A DNA stretch of 64,000 bases from Mantis religiosa (Eukaryota; Arthropoda; Insecta; Mantodea; Mantidae): contig CM060953.1 of NCBI GenBank assembly GCA_030765055.1, positions 17,583,518 through 17,647,517 on the forward strand, written 5' to 3'. Below, piece after piece: positions 31,805 to 43,377 of this stretch; the stretch's first letter is position 1, and every line of letters begins with the position of its first letter. Below the pieces are notes generated by a model. That model was not told where the DNA came from, searched no databases, and worked only from the letters and a program-made list of their open reading frames with translations. The position numbers and the translations under genes were made by a program.

Positions 31805-32065
31805 GCCCGCATCAATAGTGTAGATGGCAGCATGTCTGCCTCACTTCCACGAGGATCCGAGTTCGAATCCTTTACGAATTGAGGTACCTGGCTATCGTTT
31901 TTTCCGGGGCTTTCCGTTATTCTTAAAGTAACTCTAAGCTCTATGGACCCTGGGCTAATTTGAGCATAATATCATCCATTCGATTCATCTTGCGATATGA
32001 CTTAACGTTGCAGGACGTAAATCACAATAAATAAAAATACAAAAAAAAAAAAAAAAAAAAAAAAA
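31805..32065 (+). repeat. SINE S1 copy 3 with poly-A tail
   Basis: gcccgcatcaatagtgtaga head; the B box gttcgaatcc at 31,861-31,870 matches the Pol III consensus. The body lost about 12 bp of the cttaaagacgaatgtcg region; it ends in a run of A25 (32,041-32,065). Confidence 0.75.
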
Positions 32066-32479
32066 GAGTTCCATTGCCCGTAGCAAGTATTCGCCGCGCC
32101 ATGGTTCTTGAACGCTGAAATATTTAAATGGAAGCTTTGATGCGAGTCTCTTAGCTGATTTCCCTGTCCCCCAATGTCAGTGCTATCTCACTACGATGAC
32201 TTCACCCTCTGAAGTATCACTGATTTGTGTATAAAGACTTACAGTGATTCATAATTTTTAAAACTTGTAACCTCACTCACGTCCTTTTAGAAAATCAGCA
32301 ACGTTTTCGAAACAGTTGCAGTTTCATCATCAGCTGATTACTGACTCTCACGGTTGTTGTCTGTATCTCTTGTAATTGGCTCCCTCTCTCGGAAGATTCT
32401 TTACATAAGTTTAGTAGACCACTCACTGAGGTCACATCATCATTTAAATTATGTGGAATTTTTTAATCATAAAATTTAT

Positions 32480-33165
32480 TGCTATGTTTTAAGGACATGT
32501 TTTGTTGACATGGTTTTAGTAGTTTGATCTCGTCCCCGATGTGGTGATTATCATTCCAGAAATGAAGAGCAAATGCGGATTTTTCAGTTCTTTATATTTT
32601 ATGTTCTTACGGTGTTCTGTTAACCTAGTTTTTAAATTTCTCTTCGTCAAACCAGTACAAAATTTGCCACAGTCCTCACAATTTATCCTATATATGCCTG
32701 ATTTTTGTTCTGGTGGGGTCATGTTGGGATTATTTAACAATTTCAAGAGCGAGAATCTGTTTTGTGGAGCTAGTTTGATGCCATAATCTTTAAATATTCG
32801 TTCAAACTTCAGAAATGTCCAAGGCTGGCAAGTAAATTTGTTGTATTTCAAGTTTTTATTTGTGTTCTTTAGAATAGTGATCTGTTGCAATATCTTTTTC
32901 TTGTAGTCCTGATTGATTATTTTTGTTTGAGTTTGGATTGAACCATTTTTCCCTGTATTTAAAGTAAATGTAAATTCCTCATGTTGTTTTTGATCTAAAT
33001 GTAAGCTGTTCAGTCTTTGGATCAAACTTCTAAGAGCAGCTAATTCATGTGACAGAGGATTAAAACTAATTATCTGTGTTTGTAGGTTTTCTGTAGATTC
33101 CAAATTGTACACTGTCATTTTGTCTTACGATCGTTAAATCTAAGAAAGACAATTGATGCCTCACT
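32480..33165 (-). pseudogene. Penelope-like retroelement fragment P2b (RT end to GIY-YIG)
   Basis: Best Penelope piece. The frame 33,118-32,516 reads ISFNPLSHELAALRSLIQRL, a linker with FLKFERIFKDYGIKLAPQNR and LLKLLNNPNMTPPEQ, then SGIYRINCEDCGKFCTGLTK (GIY kept, YIG replaced by CTG) and RNLKTRLTEHRKNIKYKELK. A short overlapping frame upstream gives FLDLTIVRQNDSVQFGIYRK, so the original protein was frameshifted near 33,095. This is the RT C-terminus joined to the GIY-YIG endonuclease of Penelope-like elements; the RT palm is absent. The + frame 32,541-32,786 is its shadow. Confidence 0.85.
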
Positions 33166-33440
33166 TGGTAGAGTATGTCACAGAGCCGAATATAATACAA
33201 CGCTGTGTGGAAACATTTGTTTTCCATCTTCTAGATTTTCCTGTTATTGATGAGTAATGCACAATAAAGACAAGATCAGTTCTACTGTCACATAATTCTA
33301 GATATGCATTTCATTTGTCACGAATTGAATACTATACATGTACAGAATTTAAATTAAAATCTGTGGAGTCGTTCTTGAGAAAATCAAACATTTTGAAACA
33401 TTCCTATGAGTTAAGGACTATGATACAATGAAGCACAAAA

Positions 33441-33699
33441 GCCCGCCTCAGTAGCGTAGATGGTACCGTGTCTGCCTCACGTTCAAGAGTATCCGAGTTT
33501 TAATCTCGGTCAGAGTGAGCTATTTGGATAAGGTTTTTCCTGGGTTTTCCTTATCCTTAAAGACGAATGTCGGGAAGCTCTAAGCTCTATGGACCCCGGA
33601 CTCGTTTGAGCATCATTTCCCCAAATCCCATTCACCGTCCGATATGACTTAACGTTGCAGGTGCAAAATTACAACTGAATAAATAAATAACTTAAAATA
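33441..33699 (+). repeat. SINE S1 copy 4 with TSD
   Basis: gcccgcctcagtagcgtaga head, body, and an aataaataaataa-like tail. Flanked by aagcacaaaa (33,431-33,440) and aagcgcaaaa (33,700-33,709), a 10-bp TSD with one mismatch. Confidence 0.8.
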
Positions 33700-33902
33700 A
33701 AGCGCAAAATTGATATAATTTTTAGTCGAACTAGTTCTCAAAGCTCCATATATTGCTTGTGTTTACCTTGATCACGTTTCGTTTGGACCTTCCTAACATC
33801 CTCAGCTAATATTGACTAGTGAATTTTGACTTGATGAACTCCTTGGAGGTGAAGCGGGCGTCGCTGTCTTTACCTTCGTCAACTTGATAATCAGATACTT
33901 TG

Positions 33903-34147
33903 GCGGCGCCGTGGTTGAGTTGTTAGACCTCTCGTCTCTCACCATTGCGTTCCGATTTCCAATCTCAGCGACCGCAAAGTGATATTTGTGGTGGACAACA
34001 CGGTGCTGGGGCGCATTTTCTCCGGCTTCTCCGTTTTTCTTCCACCATCTCATTACACTAGTCTCCAACTCATGTGTCATTAGTGTCTCACCGCCTGTGG
34101 TGCCGTATGTAGCAAAAGCGGACGTTAAAGACTACACATTTCATTTT
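33903..34147 (+). repeat. SINE S2 copy 4 (tRNA-like head)
   Basis: gtggttgagttgttagacct (A box) and cgttccgatttccaatc (degenerate B box), body with cggtgctggggcgcattttc, tail gcggacgttaaagactac. Confidence 0.65.
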
Positions 34148-34441
34148 AGGTTCTGTTCTAAAGCGGAGCTTCGGTGAAGGAAAAGGCGTTCCCTTGGAAA
34201 AGCTGTGTAGTCCTGTGATGGTAAACACTAGCAATATATGGAGCATCGAGTAACAGTTCGACTCAAAATTATACTAATTTTCAAAAAAGTTACACATAAG
34301 GACGTGTTGTGCAGACGGCTTATTTCATTGAACAGTTCTTGCAAGGAAGTGAATGTAAATGTCTAGTTTAGTATTTAACTGACACACAGACGCACACAGT
34401 TTGATAATATAAAGCATATACGTCATAAAGACACGCTTTTT

Positions 34442-34731
34442 ACTTCCTAATTAACCGCCAGTTTGACACACCAATTGAAAGATGGTAATGATCATATACC
34501 GTCTTGCCGTCAATAGATGGCTCCAGCTGTAGTATCCTACTGCAGTAAGGAAAATCTGTAATTATTTAGAAAGTTTTAAAATTAACTGTACGAGTAATGT
34601 CTGTAAGTGCATTGGGTTTATTCGCTTTTCAGTGAATTAAGGTAAACAGTACTGAGAATGTATTTTGAGATAAATTAGACCTAATAAGTTATTCTGTATG
34701 AGAATGGAGCTCATCTGAATTGATTATGTAA
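34442..34731 (+). repeat. Alpha core, copy 13
   Basis: Unit-2 partner of copy 9: cttcctaattaaccgccag start, box agatggctccagctgtagta at about 34,516, with the same tactgcagtaagg replacement. Confidence 0.7.
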
Positions 34732-34912
34732 AGAACAAACTTTTTAACTTTATTTCATAGTATGATTCCATTTATCTTCTCATAATTTTAAAATCACTTT
34801 TGTTGTGCAATTATTATGCAACAACCTAACAACAACGTTAACCTAGCAACATTACACACAACAACCTAACACTGGGTTTAACAATTTTGCCCTTAATGGT
34901 ATTATAATTCTT

Positions 34913-35485
34913 CTACGCTGACATATCTTCAACTCTTGAGTCATTATCACAGTCATCCTCCACACTGTTCCCATCACATTGTCTATTATAATTTTGTCTA
35001 ACCTTAGTGCATCCTTTTTCCAATACTCCTGTTTTGTTTCATCGATTTGACGACATTAATTTTCCAATTCCATTTGACCAATTTTACCAAATTATTCATT
35101 CCGTCCTTCATTTTAAAAGTTAGATATTTCCAGTCATATTTTGTCTGATGTCTCTTCATATATTCTACAGGATATAGATGTGCATGTTATGGTGGAAGCC
35201 TTATGGTTGTATGGTTATATTTGTGACAACATTTGGTCAATCAATGTGTTTCTCCGAGTCGGTTTGTTAGCTGAAATTAATCCAGGCAGCTTTGTTTTAA
35301 TGCTGCATTCATCAAATGGGATATTGTGATTGTGTAGCTGAGAAAGCTTGCCTCTTCTTAAAGAACTTGACGTTGGAGGTTTATCTACTTGTGTATTATG
35401 TTAAGAGACATTATCTATTGCTAGCACTAAGTTAAGGGATATATTAGGATTTAACATTGTGATTAACCATTTAACATAATTACAA
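34913..35485 (-). pseudogene. Tc1/mariner-like transposase remnant T5
   Basis: Unit-2 partner of T4 with the same decayed LPPxHPHLNPVE-like motif and acidic C-terminus ending at 34,913-34,915. The shared Tyr-to-stop change shows the decay preceded the tandem duplication. Confidence 0.7.
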
Positions 35486-35695
35486 TATCCATTTGTTTAT
35501 AAACACTTGATAGGCATATGACTGTCACTGTACATTACAGTCAAATGTACTTGGTAGGAGGGTTTACTGAGTATAGGAGTTGGCAAGAGACAGAAGAGAA
35601 AGTTGCATGGCAGCTCGCGGAAGATGAAAATCGGTGTTCTGGAAACATTGCGCGACTTTACATGAAACTACTAATTTACAGGATACGATTCTTTA

Positions 35696-35976
35696 ACTCT
35701 TAATTAAACGTCAAGAGAGGGACTTTGGTTGACAAGTAAATTGAGATAAAATTCCGTTCCTACTCCGTCTTGCTGTTCACAGATGGCTCCACCTGTAATA
35801 TTCTGCCGCGTTGAGGAAAACTGCCAATTGTTTACGAAGTTTTAAATTAAGTATGTTTGTACTCTTCCAAATGCATTAGGTTTATTTGATTATTACTTCA
35901 CGAAAACAAACAATAATTAGAACTTATTTTGATAGAAATTTGAACGAATAAATAATTCTGTGTCGGAATGGAAGAC
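35696..35976 (+). repeat. Beta core, copy 14
   Basis: Partner of copy 10; box agatggctccacctgtaata at about 35,782; ends at the same gaatggaagacagg junction. 35,977-36,860 holds AT-rich sequence with no recognised feature; the short frame 36,416-36,625 is not considered real. Confidence 0.7.
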
Positions 35977-36864
35977 AGGCGTACAGAACCACGGATAAAA
36001 TAAAGGATTCTGAGTCTTTGCCTATGGGTTTCTGTATTATCTTAAGTGATTTAAAAGAACGAATTAAATTTCTTTACAATGAATTTGCTCTGTAGGAGCA
36101 TAGAAGTATTTTCTTTTGGAAAAGTTGTGTCGTCCTGGAATGTTAAACAATCGCGATATATAGAGCATCGGCTACCAGCAAGTTCGACTCACAATTATAT
36201 TAACCTTAGAAATACGTTGCATATTGAAGCAGCTATTTTAGATATTTTATGTTTTTGAGAGTAATAGTTGCAGGAATTGTAATGTTTAATGAATTGGATA
36301 AAATGTATGATATGTTATGTGTAACCATGACAACCTCAAATGAGAGGAAATTGCTAGCTAAAAGTTTTACAGATGTTGCTTCTGCTTAAGAACGTCGTAG
36401 AAGAAAGACGTACATTTATGTCTGTCTGGGATTATGCAGAATTATTGTAAGTGTGTATCTAAGATGAACAAATCGCATGTGTAAGAAAGAAATAGCTTTG
36501 GCTTTACTCTTCGTCAGATCATTGAAGTGTAAAGATGTGTAGTACCGAACTGCAAGTTCGCAGAATCTTAATCTGAAATGATTAATTAGTATTGAATATT
36601 TTATAAAAGGATATAATCTTAACATTGCGCCAAGGCATACTTCCTCAAGATTGAAACATAAGGTGCTCGTCTTCCATTTTCAGCGCATTTTGTACCAAAT
36701 TATTCAGCTTCAACATAAGGACCTGTTGTAGGAGATGGCTAAATACATTAAAAATCTCTGGCAAGGCAGTGAATTTAAATGCCAAGTTTAGTACTTAACC
36801 GACACACAGGGGTGAAAGGATTTATGAATACGTACCACGTAAGTGATAAAGAGAGACCATTTTA

Positions 36865-37160
36865 GTTCTTAATTAACCGCCACGGGAGAACTTTGATTTA
36901 AATTGACAAACGGTAATGTTCCAACCGCGTCTTGCTGTCCACAGATGGCTGCACCTGTAATATCCTGCCGCGTTGAAGAAAATTCGTAATTATTTACAAA
37001 TGTTTGATACGAACTACATTTATACTCTTTGCTTATACTTTAACTTTGTTTGCACTTAACTGTATGAAAGTAAACGGTAAATATATTGTATATTGACACA
37101 ATTTTGACCGCAAAATTAATTCTGTACAAGAATGGATGTCTTCTGAGATAAATATAAGAG
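36865..37160 (+). repeat. Alpha core, copy 15 (intact partner of copy 11)
   Basis: Box agatggctgcacctgtaata at about 36,943. Its 3' part (37,047-37,175) is the segment missing at LINE A2 in unit 1, giving the pre-insertion state of that locus. Confidence 0.75.
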
Positions 37161-37563
37161 CCACTATTTTGATAACTGTGTTTCAATGAATTATTTGAAT
37201 TATATAGAGTAAAATTTCAAATATTTTTGCTGTACAGTTATAGTACTTTGAGGTTTCCAACAAGCTTCTACCACATGAGTTTAGAATAATAACACGCTTC
37301 CGTTGCCCGTAGTTGTTATTGGCAACGCAACACTTCTAACCCTGAAATATTTAAATGAGAGCTTTGATGCGAATCTCTTACCTGTTTTCGCTGGTCATCA
37401 AAAGCAGTGATATCTCACTGTCCTAGCATCACTCCGTCAAGAGTCACTGGACTTTTTATTTCATGTGTCGTTTCTTACAGTCCACCTCCAACAAATTAAA
37501 TCATATGGTTCCAGAAAGGTTTTTCACATACACAAAACTTAACAGAGTTAAAAAATTTTGCCT

Positions 37564-38155
37564 TTAATCATATTTTATTTCTACCAGGTTTGACATATCT
37601 TCTTCTGTTGAATCATTGCCATCATCACTATTTCCATTCCATTGTATTCAAATAAAATTCTTTCAAATTTTTTCTTCCGTTAGTGTACTTTATTCTAATA
37701 GTGTTGTTTTATTTTATCCACATTATGACATACCTTCACCCATTTCAATTGTGCAGTTTGCTCAAATCGTTGGCGGCAGAAAATTTCGTCTTTCACTTTA
37801 CAGGTGACATTTCTGAAGCATCCCATGTTTTGTTATCTGTCTACATAAAATTTATAGGATTTAGGTCCGCATGATAGGGAGGAAGCCTTAAGGTTTCATG
37901 ATTATATTCAGATAATATTTGGTCAATCAAAGTGTTTTTCTAAGTCGGTTTGTCAGATTACAATTATGTTTTGGTAGCATTTTCATCCACAGGTTATTGT
38001 GATTTTGTAAGCAATAAAGCATATATCTTGTTAAAACAGTTGACGAAGGTGGTTTATCTACTTGTGTATTATGGTAAGTGACGTCATCTATTGTTAGCAC
38101 CGAGTAAAGAGATAAATTAGAAATTAACATTACGATTGACCATGTAACATAGTTT
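37564..38155 (-). pseudogene. Tc1/mariner-like transposase remnant T7
   Basis: Partner of T6 without the SINE interruption. Minus strand LYSVLTIDDVTYHNTQVDKP followed by PSSTVLTRYML, matching the DNAxYHNxQVDKPPT signature of the family. LRLPPYHADLNPI follows in another frame near 37,850-37,880, then the same C-terminal blocks. This copy best shows that the array contains transposase-derived DNA. Confidence 0.85.
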
Positions 38156-38164
38156 CAGTATTCA

Positions 38165-38540
38165 TTTGTTTATGAACACTTAATAGGAGTATGACTGTCA
38201 TACAACATTACAGTCAATTGTATTTGACGGGAGGAGATTCTCCCCAGTATAGGGCATAGGAGCGTTTAGCCTGGGCTCGCTGAAGGTGAAGCTGAGCGTT
38301 CCGGAACTTTTGCGCGGCTTAACATGAAACTACTAAAAACAGGATACGATCCTTTGTTTATGAACACTTAATAGGAGTATGACTGTCATACAACATTACA
38401 GTCAATTGTATTTGACGGGAGGAGATTCTGCCCAGTATAGGACATAGGAGCGTTTAGCCTGGGCTCGCTGAAGGTGAAGCTGAGCGTTCCGGAACTTTTG
38501 CGCGGCTTAACATGAAACTACTAAAAACAGGATACGATCC
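38165..38540 (+). repeat. 188-bp direct tandem duplication, unit-2-specific
   Basis: Two adjacent copies, 38,165-38,352 and 38,353-38,540, each starting tttgtttatgaacactt and ending aaaacaggatacgatcc; they differ at very few positions. Unit 1 has a single copy (27,123-27,310). Confidence 0.9.
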
Positions 38541-38543
38541 TTT

Positions 38544-38850
38544 AATTCTTAATTAATCGTCAAAGGAGGAACCTTGGTTAACAAACAAATTGACAGATAG
38601 TATTCTGCTACGACCTCGTCTTCCTGTACATAGATGGCTCCACCTGTAATATGTAGCCGCGCTGAAGGAAACTGGCAATTATTTACAAAATTTTAAAGCC
38701 AACAATATCTGAACTGTTGCATGTAACTTAGGTTTGTTTGCTTTCTTTCTTATTAAAATAAACAATAATTAGGATCTATTTCGATAGAAATATGACCTAA
38801 GAAATATATCTGTGTGAGAATGAAAGTCTTCAAAGTTAAGTATATTATCT
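38544..38850 (+). repeat. Beta core, copy 16
   Basis: Partner of copy 12; box agatggctccacctgtaata at about 38,632. LINE B2 starts at 38,874, just beyond it. Confidence 0.75.
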
Positions 38851-38874
38851 TCAATTTTTTAGATATTTCCTCCC

Positions 38875-39264
38875 CCCCCCCCCTCTGATAGAGCGCAGAG
38901 AAGACGCCCTGCCAGAGAGCGAGAGTCTGCTTCCGAGGCGTCGAGCGGGCGAGGTACTCCCAAACCCGATCGCCAGCTGAGGGACGGACGGGCAAATGGT
39001 AGGCCGGCGCCCAGGTACTCTGCAGCATCCCCCTCTCCCACCAAAGCTTCCACTTCGGAAGAAGTTTCTCCTCCCACCACACAGGCCTCGGAGATGCTGG
39101 GATGGTTGCAGCAGCTGCTGCAGAACCACGACCGGCGTCTCTGTGAACTGGTGGTGAGGTTCTTTGACACCACGGATTCTGCAGCCCGAATGGTCATTGC
39201 CATGGAGGCGCTTGCCTTGTTGTCCGCAGTAAGCCGCGCAAGCCAGGATGGTGGGTCGAACTAG
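38875..39264 (+). pseudogene. LINE B2: ORF1 (gag-like) C-terminal fragment
   Basis: Partner of the B1 fragment: open from the C-run at the truncation point to TAG 39,262-39,264. Conserved C-terminal helix ...EMLGWLQQLLQNHDRR. The element is bounded by 9-bp TSDs atttcctcc (38,865-38,873 and 42,245-42,253), which shows that truncation occurred on insertion. Frames on the minus strand at 38,753-39,312 are shadows. Confidence 0.65.
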
Positions 39265-41949
39265 GTCTCTGTCCTCGTTCAGATTCGCATTCTGGAATGC
39301 GAGTGGCATCAATGGTCAACAAGATGAACTCCTGCATTTCGCGGGGTCATTTGCTTTGGATCTCATCTTGGTATCGGAAACACATCTCCGACCTGAAATG
39401 TCCTTCCGGATTTCTGGCTACCACTGCCTCAGGGTCGACCGTGTGGGCCGTCGCGGCGGCGGCACGGCGATCTTTGTGAGGAGGGGGGTTGTCTTAAAAC
39501 CTGTCCAGCTTCCCGCTCTTCAAACCCTAGAAGCCACTGCCGTCTGCGTGAATCTGGGCGGTTCCGAAGTCCTGATAGTGTCTGCATATCACCCTCCTAG
39601 CCAACTGTTCATTGCTAATGATCATCTTTCCATCCTCGCCCTACATCCCAACGTCATTATGGCTGGGGATTTGAATGCTAAACACCCGCGTTGGCATTCG
39701 GGTCCCCGGACAGACGCAAGAGGCAGAGAAATCATCCGCATCATAGATGGAGATCCTCAACTGAGAGTAGAGGGTCCCTGGCAACCCACTCATTTCCCGT
39801 GAATTCAAGTCCGTCCTTCGGTCATTGACTACGCAATCATCAAACATTTTCCATTTCACTTATCACTCAATTCACAAAGCGCCTTACATTCCGACCACAA
39901 TCCGGTTGTGGCTGAGGTCAACTTACGGGTTGTCAGTCATGAATTCACGGTTCAAAACCGTGAAGTCAATTGGGATTGCGTACGGGTCTGCTTAAATGAC
40001 TCCATACCTCCTAACCCCCCTATTACAGATATACCGACCCTGGAGACGGCGATCTCCTCCTTCACCTCCATCGCAGGACGAACAGTTCGCAACCTCACCG
40101 TTCACACTCCAGCACCTCTACACCCTCACGTCATCCCGCTAGACATCCATCTTCTCATTCGTCGCTCTTGGGCGGCTCGCAGACTCTATCAGCGACACCG
40201 CACTCGCCACAATCAGGTTCTGCTCGCGCGCTTGCGCCGAGAGGTTCGACTTCGACTACGCGAGCTACGTGTGCGCACGTGGGAGGAGTTGATGTCCCGA
40301 GTGAATTTTGAGAATGGCGAGGCGTGGAGGCTTGCAAAAGGACTCCGGAATCGTGGAGGAGCACCAAACACCCATATCCAAGGCACCCAAGACCTGGTGT
40401 ATGAACCCCAAGCAAAAGCAAATGTGTTTGCCGACTACCTAGAGAGGACCATGAGGCCACGAGATGACCCCCAGGACCTAGACTTCACTGGCCGCGTCAA
40501 GCGGGAGGTTCGTCAATACCTTCGACGTCCTCTTGCTGAGGCGGACCGACTACCTGTCTTTAGACCCAGTGAGCTCCAGGGCGCACTCCGGCGTCTAAAT
40601 CCCAAAAAAGCGTCGGGACCTGATGGGTTGACACCTATCATGCTCCGCCATCTTCCATTCAAAGCCGTTCTTTTTCTTACTCGGGTTTTTAACATGTGTC
40701 TCGCCCTGGGCCACTTTCCACGGCAGTGGAGGGAGGCTCGGGTGATTTGCGTTTTGAAGCCCGGTAAAAATCCGGCTCTCCCCGCCAGTTACCGCTCCAT
40801 TAGCCTTCTGTCAGTCCTCTCGAAAGTTTTCGAGAGGCTTGTTTTAGCCCGCTTGTCGCCCCTACTGGGGGACATTCAAGCTATTCCTCCCCATCAGTTT
40901 GGTTTTCGTCCTGGGCACTCGACATCACAGCAGTTGCTCCGTCTGGTGGAGGCCGCTGCCCTGGGTTTCCAGGAAAGGGCATTCACTGCGGCGGTATCTC
41001 TGGATGTCGAGAAGGCCTTCTCTACTACCTGGCTTGCAGGTCTCCTACACAAACTAATCACCCTGGGGCTTCCTGCACACATGATACACATCTTACACTC
41101 ATTCCTAAAACACAGACATTTCACAGTTGTTGTGGCGGGAAAGCTTTCTACCAGACGACCCATCAGAGGAGGCGTCCCAGAAGGCTCTTTCTTATCCCCT
41201 ACACTCTTTAGCGTGTATGTGGCGGATCTCCCAACGGAGCAACACGTCAACATAGCCCAATATGCGGACGACGTGTTATTATACAACACAAATAGAAACG
41301 CACGCAGAGCCTTCAACCCAATACAGCGACACCTAAGCCTCATTCATGATTGGTGTAGGCTTTGGCGATTGTCTATCAACCCAGAGAAAAGCCAAGCCAT
41401 ACTCTTCACTAAGCGTCACTTTCCCGCCAACCTCCCCGCCTTTAATTTTTCTGGCAGAAGGATAGAGTGGACAAATTCTCTAAAATAGGTGTAAAGCTGG
41501 ACAAGGGCCTAACTTTTCGGGGTCACATCCAGGAGGTGACTCATCGGGCATGCGGAGCTTCGGCTTCGTTATACCCCATGATGCGCTGAGGAATGCCGAC
41601 ACCCCTTAAGTTGCGCCTTTTTCAGGCTTTAATTCTTCCAATCATGCTTTATACTTGTGAGATCTGGGGCATGGCCGCAAGATCCAATCTGCGTCAAATT
41701 CAGCGTGTACAAAATAGATGTCTTAGGGCCATCTATTCTGTTTGCTGGAGGTTTCCCATGAGATACCTTCATGAAGCCTCATCTCTCCAGTATGTGGAAG
41801 ATGTCATTAGGCGCCGGGCCACAAAATTCTACGCGAGCTTGCCTCAACATCAGAGCGCCCTGGTTAGGTCTCTAGGGAACTATAGAACAACCGAAAGACG
41901 CTACAAGCTATACCGGCTTCCCCGCATGGCATGCGGGCACACCCGGTAA
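39248..41949 (+). pseudogene. LINE B2: ORF2 endonuclease-reverse transcriptase with three lesions
   Basis: Starts at ATG 39,248 overlapping ORF1 and reads an intact AP-endonuclease N-terminus (FWNASGINGQ, LVSETHL, IMAGDLNAKHPRW) to a TGA at 39,800 (CGA in B1). It then continues in the same frame through endonuclease end and RT (FGFRPGHST, GGVPEGSFLSPTLF, QYADDVLLY) to about 41,487. There a 4-nt deletion relative to B1 shifts the frame. The C-terminal region resumes (GVKLDKGLTFRG), passes a TGA at 41,587 (TCA in B1) and ends at TAA 41,947-41,949. None of the lesions is shared with B1, so the copy duplicated with B1 was intact at these sites. Confidence 0.92.
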
Positions 41950-42244
41950 CAATAGATTACTTATTTCAACCTAAAATTACTACTGTTTGAATTTAATAGA
42001 CATTCTAAATTAAACTCTTCCTGAAAATTATCACACCAGCGGTGCTAACATAGCGTTGCACCCGAGTTGGCTACCATGAGGAGCTACGGCTACCTTCCTT
42101 CTTTTCATCTACATTATCTTAAACCACCAACCTGCAAAACCCCACATTTCCTGTCATTAAGTGGTTAAGTCCGTGTAGGACAGGTACACGAATGACACAC
42201 ATCGTGCTGACCCTCAGTCAGCCGCCAGCTACCTGAATGAATGA
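41950..42244 (+). repeat. LINE B2 3'UTR, stem-loop and (TGAA)3 tail
   Basis: Stem-loop GCTGACCCTCAGTCAGC at 42,206-42,222, tail of three TGAA units starting at 42,234, then the TSD atttcctcc. Confidence 0.85.
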
Positions 42245-42253
42245 ATTTCCTCC

Positions 42254-43304
42254 GTGAGCTGGTTTTAATTCACTGTTTGCACAAAACATTGTGAGATAGC
42301 AGCGTAACTAATAGTGGGACTATAAATGAGATTACGAAAGATCACACTTTCATTGCCCGTAGCTGTTATACATTTATTCCTTTTTCTTTACATAAATGAT
42401 CGTATAATTTAATATCGTTAGTACTTATGGATGTAAAATAATTCGTGAGCTTTGTCTGCACCTTACTTGCTGTCACAAGGTTTATTAAAGCTCACATAAA
42501 ATAATAGTATCATAATCTGTAGTAACACAACGACTAGGATAATAAAAAATGACTACTGAGCCGTTCAAAGTAAATATTTACTTGTATACATTTACTGTTA
42601 CGTTCTTGCTACGTGTCAAAGAGTTCATCTTGATGTTGGGGCTAAAGAGTTCATATTGTCTCACACGGTAGGAGTTACTGAAATATCTCTTATGATTTCC
42701 TTACCTATGTTGTCTCCATACTTCTACAGGATGTTAATTAACTACGCCAAAATAATTTCAGAGGTTGTAGACATGACTACCATAAGCAAGTTGAGATAGG
42801 CAGTTTAGTCTGCGACTAAACTTAACGCAGTTATATTTTGATAAACCTGATTGGTATGAGATGCTGTTAAATTGGTAATTAAACAAGATGGGTGAAAATA
42901 TTGGATTATAGTGTCTTTAAAACTGCTTCCCGAATATAGAAGTACTGATTCTTACTAACTCGTTATTGACGTTCTCTTGTTTTAATGCCTCAAAGATGTC
43001 TAAACGCCTGCCAGTGCGACACTGAACAGCGACTTAATGCCTTCTTGTATCATGTTGCCTACTCTAGTAGTGTTTCTATAACAGTTCTGATGGACCAATA
43101 CGTAATGCCGAAGATTGGTGCTCCAAATGTTATTGGTTCGGTTCCTGTAATGTAGGTAATTGTTTCTACGTCTTGTGAATACATATCTCTGAAGAAAGTC
43201 TAACTGCCGAATAATAGCAGCACCTGAAGTTATTCAGCAAACACAAGGAATTTAAAATAAGACCTGAAGCGACGAATACGCTCACTTTGTTCTCGGGCAG
43301 TCAG
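42254..43304. other. Beta-side monomer sequence, then unassigned DNA
   Basis: 42,254-42,730 aligns with the beta-side monomer parts at 11,340-11,720 (ctatgagatgg-like region, caaggtttattaaagc, aggagttactgaaat). 42,731-43,304 matches nothing else in the window. On the minus strand near 43,000 a short frame with GRRLDIFEALKQENVNNEL faintly resembles the C-terminus of some GIY-YIG elements, but this is too short to call. Confidence 0.4.
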
Positions 43305-43377
43305 CCAGGTGAAAAGATGATTAGATATCAACATTTCGGGAGTGTACATCTCTCCCATCTTCAGGATATTTATAAAA
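43305..43377 (+). repeat. Penelope pLTR-like palindromic segment
   Basis: Contains caacatttcgggagtgtaca with a GGGAG...CTCCC stem at 43,338-43,356, followed by catcttcaggat. Penelope-like elements often carry a comparable cgtttcg...ttcctcagg sequence in their terminal repeats (family knowledge). It sits immediately 5' of fragment P3, as if the interior of the element were deleted. Confidence 0.4.

Larger units (their letters stand above)
31117..42244. repeat. 13.4-kb tandem duplication, unit 2 (11.1 kb here)
   Basis: Repeats unit 1 from ttgtttttcattgtatg to the (TGAA)3 tail of LINE B2. Shorter than unit 1 because LINE A2 and the SINE tail are absent; a 188-bp tandem duplication at 38,165-38,540 is present only here. 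It includes poly-A25 at 32,041-32,065 after SINE S1. Confidence 0.85.

Noticed and set aside
42731..43304. Possible second GIY-YIG C-terminus on the minus strand (GRRLDIFEALKQENVNNEL)
   Set aside because: Resemblance is limited to about 20 residues without flanking motifs.
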